The notes beneath the pieces were generated by a model that was not told the origin of the DNA, made no database searches, and saw only the letters and a program-made list of their open reading frames with translations. Shown one piece after another: positions 25,972 to 33,575 of a DNA stretch of 64,000 bases. Position 1 is the stretch's first letter; each line of letters opens with the position of its first letter. The position numbers and the translations under genes are program-made. This DNA is from JALHNI01 sp965229305 (lineage in GTDB: Bacteria > Acidobacteriota > Terriglobia > Bryobacterales > Bryobacteraceae), in assembly GCA_965229305.1 (NCBI GenBank), contig CBDDIZ010000025.1, positions 1 through 64,000 of the forward strand, written 5' to 3'.

Positions 25972-26475
25972 ATGAGCATTGGCCAATCTTTCTTAGCTGA
26001 GTTCGATCACGAGATGGCGAGCACGCGAAAGCTGCTCGAGCGCCTGCCGACAGAGCATTTCGGCTTCCGGCCTCATGAGAAGTCGATGACGCTCGGCGAA
26101 CTGGGCAGTCATCTGGCGCACATGGGCACCTGGGGCATCCTGACTCTCTGTCAGCCGGAATTGGACCTGGCGCCCCAAGGAGGGGCCCCCGAGCGCAACA
26201 CCGTGGCGGCGAATACCGCCGAACTAGTGCGCCGTTTCGACGACGCACTGCCCAAGTTTCGCGGAGCGCTCGAGACGTTGAGCGACGAAGAGATGTTCGC
26301 CCCTTGGAAGTTGCTCCAAGGTGGGCAAGTGATTCTGACGATGCCGCGGATCGCCGTCCTGCGCAGCATGGTGATGAACCACATGGTGCATCATCGGGCA
26401 CAGTTGACTGTATATTTGCGGCTGCTGAATCTGCCGGTGCCAGCCCTTTACGGCCCCTCGGCCGACGAGCGCTAA
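25972..26475 (+). CDS. DinB/YfiT-family protein
   Basis: A 167-residue four-helix-bundle protein. The start is the ATG at 25972, 10 bases after the galE stop, with TGAGG nearby. The three metal-ligand positions expected of DinB are visible: His in LGSHLAHMG near residue 45, and two His in NHMVHHRAQL near residue 145. DinB-like proteins bind a divalent metal, and some act as bacillithiol/mycothiol-dependent transferases or damage-inducible proteins of unknown role. It is cytoplasmic and probably co-transcribed with galE. Its stop abuts that of the convergent methyltransferase gene. Confidence 0.88.
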   Translation: MSIGQSFLAEFDHEMASTRKLLERLPTEHFGFRPHEKSMTLGELGSHLAHMGTWGILTLCQPELDLAPQGGAPERNTVAANTAELVRRFDDALPKFRGALETLSDEEMFAPWKLLQGGQVILTMPRIAVLRSMVMNHMVHHRAQLTVYLRLLNLPVPALYGPSADER

Positions 26476-27033
26476 CTACTTCTTAGGAAAGCTCGTCCCG
26501 GCCGTGTAGACGTAGATGGTGTGTTCGCGTTTGGAAGCCTCGAGCTTTTCGACGGCCGTGGGCTTCCAGCCGCGGATCTCGTAATCGTGGGAAACGATGC
26601 GGGCCCCGGAATGGAGACTCTTTTCGAGCTTCGGGCGAAGCAGATCGTTCGAGTCGCGCAGGAGGTACAGGGTGACGACGTCAGCGGCGGCGAGGTTCAC
26701 GTCCATAAGGTCGCCGTGGATGACACTGGCCAGGTCCGAGAGACCGGCCTTCTTCAGACTTTCGCGGGTCGAGTTGGCGAGGCGTTCGGACAGTTCGACG
26801 CCGACGGCTTTGACGCGATACTTCTGAGCGGCGACGATCAGAATGCGGCCATCGCCACAGCCGAGGTCATAGACGGTTTCGCCGGTCCGCAGATTGGCGA
26901 GTTCGAGCATCCGCTCAACCACCGGTACGGGCGAGCCAACATAGGGAGCCAGGCTCTTCGGCTGCAGCGACGACATCTGCGCAGAAAGCGCTGCCGCGAA
27001 TACAACTAAACCGGATAGAGACCGCAGAAACAT
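26476..27033 (-). CDS. Class I SAM-dependent methyltransferase with a signal peptide
   Basis: The open frame reaches 27075; the ATG at 27033 gives 185 residues and a clean signal peptide (FLRSLSGLVVFAAALSAQ). The SAM-binding motif DLGCGDG is at residues 56-62, with the acidic end of strand 2 in GVELSERL and a motif-II-like segment IHGDLMDVNLAAADVVTLYLL. This fold and motif order match class I methyltransferases close to the PRMT/RmtA-type small enzymes. A secretory leader on a SAM enzyme is odd, since the cofactor is cytoplasmic; the hydrophobic N-terminus may instead be a membrane anchor. Substrate unknown. Confidence 0.82.
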   Translation of the reverse strand: MFLRSLSGLVVFAAALSAQMSSLQPKSLAPYVGSPVPVVERMLELANLRTGETVYDLGCGDGRILIVAAQKYRVKAVGVELSERLANSTRESLKKAGLSDLASVIHGDLMDVNLAAADVVTLYLLRDSNDLLRPKLEKSLHSGARIVSHDYEIRGWKPTAVEKLEASKREHTIYVYTAGTSFPKK

Positions 27034-27120
27034 AGATAGACCCCAGGGACGCGTACATACCCTCATACGTGCCACTTTGAAGTCCGGTTACCGGAAGGGA
27101 CGAGCGTTTACAGTCGAGGG

Positions 27121-28356
27121 CTATTGGCCAAGCGACGGGTTCGATGCCCGTAAGGTGCGCTGTTTTGCGATTTGCGTCACCATTTCGGAGACAGAATACC
27201 ATAGGTCCCGCGGACGGCTGATCGTGTACTCCACGCCCCGGAGGAACTTCACCGCATGGCCGATCGAGTCGCGCCAAGGGGACGCCTGGGGCGTCAGATT
27301 GTAGTTCATGTAGAAGACGGGCATGTTCACCGGGCCCACGCCGCGCAAGGCTTCCTGAGAGACGTTCTGTTCAAGCAACGCCTTGGGGCCGGCGAAAATT
27401 ACCGCATCGGTTTGCAGACTGGCCAGTTCGGTCTTCAGCAACCCTTCCAGGAATTCGGTCTCCCCATGCTTGTTGGCCAGACGCCCAACGTCCACCGTCC
27501 CGAGTTTCAGCGCTTCGAGCGCTTTGCCAATGGCCGGGAAGTCGATCTTCTCCGCGTGCTCCTGCTTGTAGAGGACCTTCTGGTCGTGCATGTTGAAGGC
27601 GACGACCGAGAAGCGGGCAATCCGCGGATCGCGCGAGATCGAACGCAGGATCGAGACCAGCGCCGAAGTGTCGAAGGGCTGTAAGGTGGCCGAGCGGGCG
27701 TTCTGCGGTGCGAAATTCACCAATACTTTCACCTGGAGCCCATCGCCCGACGTCCGCTCCACCGGCGGCTCGTCGCGAAACTGCTCCAGTTCCGTCGTCG
27801 TAATCCGCGCCGGCGGAATCATGAGGTTCATCTCTTTGTCTTTGGCCGGGAGTGACGCTTCGGCTTCCCAGTAGTCCGAGCAGACCCGCTCGGCGCGGTC
27901 GCGCATCAGCCATTCGACCTTGAACTTGCCTTCGCCCACGTCGAAGGAGCCTTCGATAAAGGCATCGCCTTTCGCATCTTCTTCGATCATCGGCACGCGC
28001 AGCCGTTGGACGAAGTAGGTGGGCGTGTCGGAAGTCTTACCGGCGGCGTCGATGGGCGTCACGCGGAAAAGAATGCTCAACAGGTTCTCGCTCCCGGCGA
28101 GTTCCTTCATGGGCACCGTGACTTCGTAGCGGGCGTGAAATTTGAGGTCGAAACCGAGGATGGGCTTGGGGTGGACGACGGCGCACGGCAGGTCCGTGCG
28201 CGGGTCCCCCGCTTCCAGCACTGCTTCGTCGGTCCCCACCAGCCTGGCGTTCTTTCCCGTGTTGTTCAGGAAAATCTGCGCATCTGCGGAACACACCGCC
28301 GCGCACATCAACACCCGGCTCCAACCGCCGAATCGGGACAATCTGCTTGGTGTCAC
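27121..28356 (-). CDS. Secreted hypothetical protein (VWFA-like fold possible)
   Basis: About 411 residues starting at the GTG at 28356, chosen because it gives a plausible signal peptide (TPSRLSRFGGWSRVLMCAAVCSA); the open frame continues to 28404. The first ~200 residues are beta-rich (FHARYEVTVPMKELAGSEN, TPTYFVQRLRVPMIEEDA). Residues ~215-380 show alternating hydrophobic strands and helices (LQVKVLVNFAP, LVSILRSISRDPRIARFSVVAF, TDAVIFAGPKAL). These resemble the Rossmann-like layout of von Willebrand A domains but lack a convincing MIDAS motif. It lies upstream of the methyltransferase gene on the same strand, 87 bases away. No function assigned. Confidence 0.6.
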   Translation of the reverse strand: MTPSRLSRFGGWSRVLMCAAVCSADAQIFLNNTGKNARLVGTDEAVLEAGDPRTDLPCAVVHPKPILGFDLKFHARYEVTVPMKELAGSENLLSILFRVTPIDAAGKTSDTPTYFVQRLRVPMIEEDAKGDAFIEGSFDVGEGKFKVEWLMRDRAERVCSDYWEAEASLPAKDKEMNLMIPPARITTTELEQFRDEPPVERTSGDGLQVKVLVNFAPQNARSATLQPFDTSALVSILRSISRDPRIARFSVVAFNMHDQKVLYKQEHAEKIDFPAIGKALEALKLGTVDVGRLANKHGETEFLEGLLKTELASLQTDAVIFAGPKALLEQNVSQEALRGVGPVNMPVFYMNYNLTPQASPWRDSIGHAVKFLRGVEYTISRPRDLWYSVSEMVTQIAKQRTLRASNPSLGQ

Positions 28357-28526
28357 TCTCCCCACAGGCCTCCGATTTATATAGCATTCCACCGCCGATT
28401 GCAACGGGGCCTTACACGGCGGATTGCGTTATTATGCCGCAACTCTGGCTGCGGTCAAGTAGAAATTTCAGCGCGGCGATTCCGTCACACTGCTATGTCA
28501 TCCTGTATACGGAGTTTCACCGACCA

Positions 28527-29282
28527 TTGGCTTTGATTCACGTCCAGAATCTCGAAAAGACTTATCGTCCGGCCGCCGGGCCGGTGACGGTGTTTCGACA
28601 ACTGGAGTTGAGCGTGGAGCGTGGCCAACGGGTGGCGCTGGTGGGAGCTTCGGGCGCGGGCAAGTCAACCTTGCTGCATCTGCTGGGCGGGCTGGATCGG
28701 CCCACCGCCGGAGTCGTCTCCCTGGATTCGGTTGATCTGGCGTCCCTCTCGGAGCGCCAATTGGCCGACTTCCGCAACCAGCGGATCGGCTTCGTCTGGC
28801 AGATTCCTTCGCTGCTGCCCGAGTTCACAGCGCTCGAAAACGTGATGATGCCGCTGCTGGTGCGCGGGACGGCGCCGGGCCCAGCCGCGGCGAAAGCGAG
28901 GCAAAGGTTGGCCGAGGTCGGGCTGGCCGAGCGGGAAGCGCACCGGTCCGGCGAGCTATCCGGCGGCGAGCAGCAGCGCGTCGTGCTGGCGCGGGCACTG
29001 GTGACGGATCCTCTTTTTTTGTTCGCAGACGAGCCAACCGGCAATCTTGATTACCAAACTGCCGATAAGATCGTGGAGCTGTTGGAAACTCTACACCTTC
29101 GCCATCAGTTGACGTCTGTTTACGTCACCCATAGCCGCACCTTTGCCGCCAGGTGTGATCGTGTGTTGGAATTAGAGCAAGGACGGTTGATCGAAACACC
29201 GGCGCCGCATCCCCCGAACGGCCAGTCTGGTACCAAGGTCTTCCCCCAAACGGCGGATACCGTGCAGAACCCTAAAGAGTAG
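28527..29282 (+). CDS. LolD/MacB-type ABC transporter ATP-binding protein
   Basis: 251 residues from a TTG start at 28527 (GGAG at 28511-28514); the frame is open to 28347 but the upstream residues do not belong to the family. Walker A GASGAGKS is at 40-47, Q-loop IGFVWQ, signature LSGGEQQR, Walker B LFLFADEPTGNLD and H-loop VTHS. This set matches the LolD/FtsE/MacB branch (MacB-LolD ATPases have DEPTGNLD), which powers lipoprotein release or mechanotransmission rather than solute import. No permease gene is adjacent, so its partner lies elsewhere. A C-terminal tail of ~25 residues is unrelated to the domain. Confidence 0.9.
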   Translation: MALIHVQNLEKTYRPAAGPVTVFRQLELSVERGQRVALVGASGAGKSTLLHLLGGLDRPTAGVVSLDSVDLASLSERQLADFRNQRIGFVWQIPSLLPEFTALENVMMPLLVRGTAPGPAAAKARQRLAEVGLAEREAHRSGELSGGEQQRVVLARALVTDPLFLFADEPTGNLDYQTADKIVELLETLHLRHQLTSVYVTHSRTFAARCDRVLELEQGRLIETPAPHPPNGQSGTKVFPQTADTVQNPKE

Positions 29283-29298
29283 AATAAGGCTAGATCCT

Positions 29299-31791
29299 AT
29301 GTTCGAACGATATACAGAGAAGGCGCGCCGGGTGATCTTCTTCGCCCGGTATGAGGCGAGCCAGTTTGGCAGCCCGTATATTGAGACGGAGCATTTACTC
29401 CTGGGCCTCCTCCGCGAGGACAAGGCCCTGGCGAACCGGTTCCTGCGATCTCATGCGGCGATCGAATCGATCCGCAAGCAGATCGAGGCCCACACCACCA
29501 TCCGCGAAAAAGTCTCCACGTCGGTCGACCTTCCGCTGAGCCACGAATGTAAGCGCGTTCTCGCTTACGCCGCCGAAGAGGCGGAGCGGCTCAATCACAA
29601 GCACATCGGCACGGAGCACCTCCTGCTGGGGCTGTTGCGTGAAGAGAAGTGCTTCGCGGCCGAGATCCTGCATGAGCGCGGCCTTCGGCTCTCGCAGGTT
29701 CGCGAAGAAATCGCGCGGGCTTCCTCCGAGAAGTCCTCGTCGAATCGTTCGAAAGAGAGCAGTCTGCTCGCCGAATTCAGCCGCGACCTCACCCAGGCCG
29801 CGATTGACGGCCAGGTGGATCCGCTCATCGGGCGCGACTACGAGCTCGAGCGGGTCATCCAGATTCTCTGCCGCCGCACGAAGAACAACCCCGTGCTGAT
29901 TGGCGAACCCGGCGTCGGTAAGACGGCGATCGTCGAGGGACTGGCGCAGAAAATCGCCGACGGCGACGTCCCATCGTTCCTCGCCGACAAGCGCATTCTC
30001 GCGCTCGACCTCTCGCTCATCGTTGCCGGCACCAAGTACCGCGGCCAGTTCGAAGAGCGCCTGAAGACCATCATGAAAGAGCTGATGGAGAACCAGAACG
30101 CCGTCATCTTCATCGACGAGTTGCATACGCTCGTCGGCGCGGGCTCGGCCGAAGGTTCGCTCGATGCGGCCAACATCTTGAAGCCGGCTCTGTCGCGCGG
30201 CGAGATTCAGTGCATTGGCGCCACCACGCCGGCCGAATATCGCAAGTCAATTGAAAAGGACCGGTCGCTCGAACGGCGCTTCCAGGCCGTGAAAGTCCCG
30301 CCGCCGAACGAGTCGGACGCCATCAAGATCATGTACGGCATTAAGGAACGCTACGAGAAGTTCCACGCCGTCGCCTACACCAACGAAGCCATCGAAGCTT
30401 CGGTGTACTCCTCGAACCGCTTCATCCCGGACCGTTTCCTGCCGGACAAGGCCATCGATCTGATCGACGAAGCCGGCGCCCGCGTGAAGCTGAAGCAGAC
30501 CACGCTCCCCTCCGACGTGGCCGAAATTCAGAAGCGCATCAAGTTCATCGTGCACCGGATGGAAAACGCCATTGCGAACCATGAGTTCGAGAAGGCGCGC
30601 TTCTACTCCGACGAAGAGCGTAAAGAGCGCGACAACCTGCGCCAGTTGCGCGAGAAGTACAACCTCGACGACACCTCCACCGGCGTGGTGACCAAGGACG
30701 ACATCGAAGACGTGGTGGCCCGCTGGACCGGCGTGCCGATGACTTCGATCAAGGAAGAGGAAATCTCCAAGCTCCTGCGCGTCGAAGAAGAACTGCACAA
30801 GCGCGTCATCAGCCAGGACAAGGCGATTTCCGCCTTGGCGCGCGCCATCCGCCGTTCCCGCGCCGGCCTGAAGTCTCCCAAGCGGCCGGCCGGTTCGTTC
30901 CTGTTCCTCGGCCCGACGGGCGTCGGCAAAACCGAAGTCGCCCGCGCGCTCGCCGAGTTCCTGTTCGGCAGCGAAAAGAATCTCATCCGCTTCGACATGT
31001 CGGAGTTTATGGAGAAGCATTCGGTGGCCAAGCTGATCGGTTCGCCTCCCGGCTATGTCGGCTACGAGGAGGGCGGCCAGCTCACCGAACGGGTGAAGCG
31101 CAATCCGTATTCGATCATCCTCCTGGATGAAATCGAAAAGGCGCACCCGGACATCTACAACATCCTGCTGCAGGTTTTTGAAGACGGCCAGTTGACCGAC
31201 GGCCTCGGCAACACCGTGGACTTCAAGAACAGCATGATCATCATGACGTCGAACCTCGGCGCCCGCTTCCTCGACAAGAAGAAGGGGATCGGCTTCGACG
31301 CTCCGTCCACCACCGGCATCCCCGTGAAGGTGGAAGACCAGGTGATGGGCGAGGTGAAGCGCGCCTTCAACCCCGAGTTTCTGAACCGCCTCGACGAGGT
31401 CATTCTGTTCACCTCACTGGTGGACGAAGACCTGATCAAGATCATCGGCCTGCAGGTCGAGCAGATCAACGCGAACCTGGCGGCCAAGCAGATCCATATC
31501 CGCCTCAACGACGATGCGGCGAAGTACATCCTGGAGAAAACGTCGACCGACCGGGCCTATGGCGCGCGTCCGTTGCGCCGGGCACTGCAGAAGTACATCG
31601 AGGATCCGCTCTCGGACATGGTCATCCAGGGCACCCTGCCCCGTCCTAGCAATCTCGAGGTCTACCTCGGCGATGCCGGCATCTACTGCCGCCAGATCGA
31701 TCCGGAGGCTCCGGCCGACGGCGAAGTGGCCGTGGGCGCGGGTGGCGCGGCGGTGGCGACCGAAGGTTTGCCGCTGTACATGTTCTCGTAA
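29299..31791 (+). CDS. clpC: ATP-dependent Clp protease ATP-binding subunit ClpC
   Basis: An 830-residue AAA+ unfoldase. Two Clp-N repeats (MFERYTEKARRVIFFARYEA and TEHLLLGLLREEK) precede AAA1, with Walker A GEPGVGKT at 202-209 and Walker B VIFIDELHTL. A UVR-like motif (EFEKARFYSDEERKERD) sits in the middle domain, which separates ClpC from ClpB and ClpA. AAA2 has GPTGVGKTE, ILLDEIEKAHPDI and a C-terminal D2-small domain. It works with ClpP (encoded at 41910-42548) in cytoplasmic proteolysis. The gene lies 16 bases after the LolD-like gene and ends in a strong intrinsic terminator. No ctsR, mcsA or mcsB genes are nearby. Confidence 0.95.
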   Translation: MFERYTEKARRVIFFARYEASQFGSPYIETEHLLLGLLREDKALANRFLRSHAAIESIRKQIEAHTTIREKVSTSVDLPLSHECKRVLAYAAEEAERLNHKHIGTEHLLLGLLREEKCFAAEILHERGLRLSQVREEIARASSEKSSSNRSKESSLLAEFSRDLTQAAIDGQVDPLIGRDYELERVIQILCRRTKNNPVLIGEPGVGKTAIVEGLAQKIADGDVPSFLADKRILALDLSLIVAGTKYRGQFEERLKTIMKELMENQNAVIFIDELHTLVGAGSAEGSLDAANILKPALSRGEIQCIGATTPAEYRKSIEKDRSLERRFQAVKVPPPNESDAIKIMYGIKERYEKFHAVAYTNEAIEASVYSSNRFIPDRFLPDKAIDLIDEAGARVKLKQTTLPSDVAEIQKRIKFIVHRMENAIANHEFEKARFYSDEERKERDNLRQLREKYNLDDTSTGVVTKDDIEDVVARWTGVPMTSIKEEEISKLLRVEEELHKRVISQDKAISALARAIRRSRAGLKSPKRPAGSFLFLGPTGVGKTEVARALAEFLFGSEKNLIRFDMSEFMEKHSVAKLIGSPPGYVGYEEGGQLTERVKRNPYSIILLDEIEKAHPDIYNILLQVFEDGQLTDGLGNTVDFKNSMIIMTSNLGARFLDKKKGIGFDAPSTTGIPVKVEDQVMGEVKRAFNPEFLNRLDEVILFTSLVDEDLIKIIGLQVEQINANLAAKQIHIRLNDDAAKYILEKTSTDRAYGARPLRRALQKYIEDPLSDMVIQGTLPRPSNLEVYLGDAGIYCRQIDPEAPADGEVAVGAGGAAVATEGLPLYMFS

Positions 31792-31815
31792 GAATCCCCC
31801 AAGCACGCAGTGCGG

Positions 31816-31854
31816 AAGGCCGGGTCGCTCAGGCGATCCGGCCTTTCGCTTTTT
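31816..31854 (+). terminator. Intrinsic terminator after clpC
   Basis: A 13-bp stem, AAGGCCGG plus five more bases each side with one mismatch, encloses the 4-base loop TCAG. A T-rich run with one interruption (TTTCGCTTTTT) follows. It begins about 25 bases after the clpC stop and also faces the 3' end of the convergent GMC gene. Confidence 0.88.
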
Positions 31855-31857
31855 ACC

Positions 31858-33369
31858 TCAAGCCTTGGTGATCAGCGCCGCGACGCGTTCGGCGAGCATC
31901 ACGACGGCGGCGTGGGGATTGGCGCGCGGCAGCGTGGGCATTACCGACGCGTCCGCGACGCGCAAGCCATCCACGCCGCGCACGCGCAGGTCCTGGTCGA
32001 CGACTGTGCCGATGGCGCAAGTCCCAGCCGGGTGGTAGCAGGTGTCGAGCCGCGCGCGGACGAGGGCTTCAAGATCACCCGGCGGCGCGCCCGCCTGAGT
32101 GCCGAAACGGGCGAAGGCGGGGGCAGCCGCCAACCGGAAGGCCGTGGCTACCCCGTCGAGCAAGGCCGGCAGGTCGGCGGGCTCGGAAAGGTATTGCGGG
32201 TCGAGGCGAGGGGCGGCCAGCGGGTCGCTCGACGCAAGCGACAGGCGGCCCCGGCTGCGCGGACTGAGCAGCGTGGGCGCGATGGTGAAGCCATGATGGC
32301 CGGTGGGATCCAGCCCGACGTTCGAGAGGTCGAGGGGCAGGAAGTGGTATTGCAGGTCGCCGGTGAAGGCGCCGGCCTCCGCCAGGTTCGAACTCCAGGG
32401 ACCGGTGCCCGCGCGCTCGAACTCCTCGCGGGCGCCCGGTGAGGCGGCGGTCAGCAGACTGACAGGTTCTGCACAACGAAAAGGCAAAGCGATACGCGGA
32501 TGGTCGTGCAGGTTCGCCCCCACCTCCGGCCGCGCGACGCGGACGCGAATTCCGTGCGCGCGTAATTCTACCTCACCGCCGACGCCCGAAAGCATCAGCA
32601 ACTTCGGCGACTCGATCGCGCCGGCCGCCAGCAGAATCTCGCCGGCGGTCTCTGCATAGAGCAGTTCGTCGCCCACGGAGAACTCGACGCCGACGGCCTG
32701 CTGGCCGTCGAAGCGGATCCGGCGGGCGCGGGCCTGGGTGATCGTCTGCAGGTTGCGCCGGGTACGGGCCGGTTCGAGATAAGCGGCGGCGGCGCTCTGG
32801 CGGCGGCCGGCGACCTGGTTGACCTGGAAGAGTCCGGCCCCGAGTGGCGAAGCGCCGTTGAAGTCGTCGTTGCGGCGAAAGCCGAGCGACTCGGCGGCCT
32901 TGAGGAACGCCAAACTGAGCGGGTTGGGTGAACGCAGGTCCGCCACGTTCAGCGGGCCGCGGGTGCCGTGCCAGGGACTCTCGCGCAGGGAGGGTCGTTG
33001 CTGATGCTCGGCGCGTTTGAAGTAGGTGAGAACGCAGTCCGGGCACCAGTTCGGTCCCCAGGCGGCGTAGTCACTCAGGGGACCGCGCACGTAGACCATC
33101 GCATTCAGGGCGGAGGAGCCGCCCACTACCCTGCCCCGCGGCCAGCCGATCCGGCGGCCGCCCAGGGCAGTTTGGGGCTCGGTGTAATACGCCCAGTCGA
33201 GCGCCGTGCGCTGCAGGCGGGGAAAGGCCAGCGGGACCTCAATGTCAGGGTGCTGGGCCGGCGGACCGGCTTCGAGGAGCAAGACCCGCGCTCCGCTGTC
33301 CGCGCTCAGCCGGTTGGCCAGGACGCATCCAGCAGAACCAGCTCCGATAATGATGAAATCGTAAGTCAT
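31858..33369 (-). CDS. GMC-family FAD-dependent oxidoreductase (choline-dehydrogenase-like)
   Basis: 503 residues from the ATG at 33369; the frame is open to 33456, but this start puts the FAD-binding strand at the terminus. The dinucleotide-binding motif IIIGAGSAGCVLANRL is at residues 5-20. The GMC signature GGSSALNAMVYVRG is near residue 84, and the second signature GAIESPKLLMLSGVG is near residue 265. The catalytic His lies in YHPAGTCAIG, and the second active-site position in the RANPHAAVVM segment carries Asn/His. GMC enzymes oxidise primary alcohols. No BetA-specific features or associated aldehyde dehydrogenase is seen, so the substrate is unknown. It is divergent from the three-domain regulator at 33576, with which it shares a 206-base intergenic region. 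Confidence 0.92.
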   Translation of the reverse strand: MTYDFIIIGAGSAGCVLANRLSADSGARVLLLEAGPPAQHPDIEVPLAFPRLQRTALDWAYYTEPQTALGGRRIGWPRGRVVGGSSALNAMVYVRGPLSDYAAWGPNWCPDCVLTYFKRAEHQQRPSLRESPWHGTRGPLNVADLRSPNPLSLAFLKAAESLGFRRNDDFNGASPLGAGLFQVNQVAGRRQSAAAAYLEPARTRRNLQTITQARARRIRFDGQQAVGVEFSVGDELLYAETAGEILLAAGAIESPKLLMLSGVGGEVELRAHGIRVRVARPEVGANLHDHPRIALPFRCAEPVSLLTAASPGAREEFERAGTGPWSSNLAEAGAFTGDLQYHFLPLDLSNVGLDPTGHHGFTIAPTLLSPRSRGRLSLASSDPLAAPRLDPQYLSEPADLPALLDGVATAFRLAAAPAFARFGTQAGAPPGDLEALVRARLDTCYHPAGTCAIGTVVDQDLRVRGVDGLRVADASVMPTLPRANPHAAVVMLAERVAALITKA

Positions 33370-33507
33370 GATTCTCGCCACCAGGCCGGCCGCCCTCCGA
33401 TTGGCGGCTAGCCTGGTCATCTCAGTGGCGCCGCTTTTCAGCACCAGTTTGAGCATAGAGGGAGCGCCGCGGAGAAGTCCTCACCGAACCCTCAGCACCC
33501 CCGCTAA

Positions 33508-33560
33508 AGTTCTCAAATAGTTCTCAAAACGCTCCGCTGGACAAATTCAACGGGTAGAAT
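33508..33560 (+). promoter_or_regulatory. Two perfect 10-bp direct repeats with 11-bp period and a -10 box
   Basis: AGTTCTCAAA occurs at 33508-33517 and again at 33519-33528. TAGAAT at 33555-33560 is a good -10, with no recognisable -35. OmpR/PhoB-type winged helices bind tandem direct repeats with about 11-bp spacing, and the gene 48 bases downstream encodes such a winged helix. Autoregulation and control of the divergent GMC gene are inferred. Confidence 0.55.
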
Positions 33561-33575
33561 CCATTAAGCAAAAAA

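Noticed and set aside
27083..27095. TCCGGT/ACCGGA short palindrome between two minus-strand genes
   Set aside because: Only 6-bp arms and no poly-T; expected by chance at this GC content.
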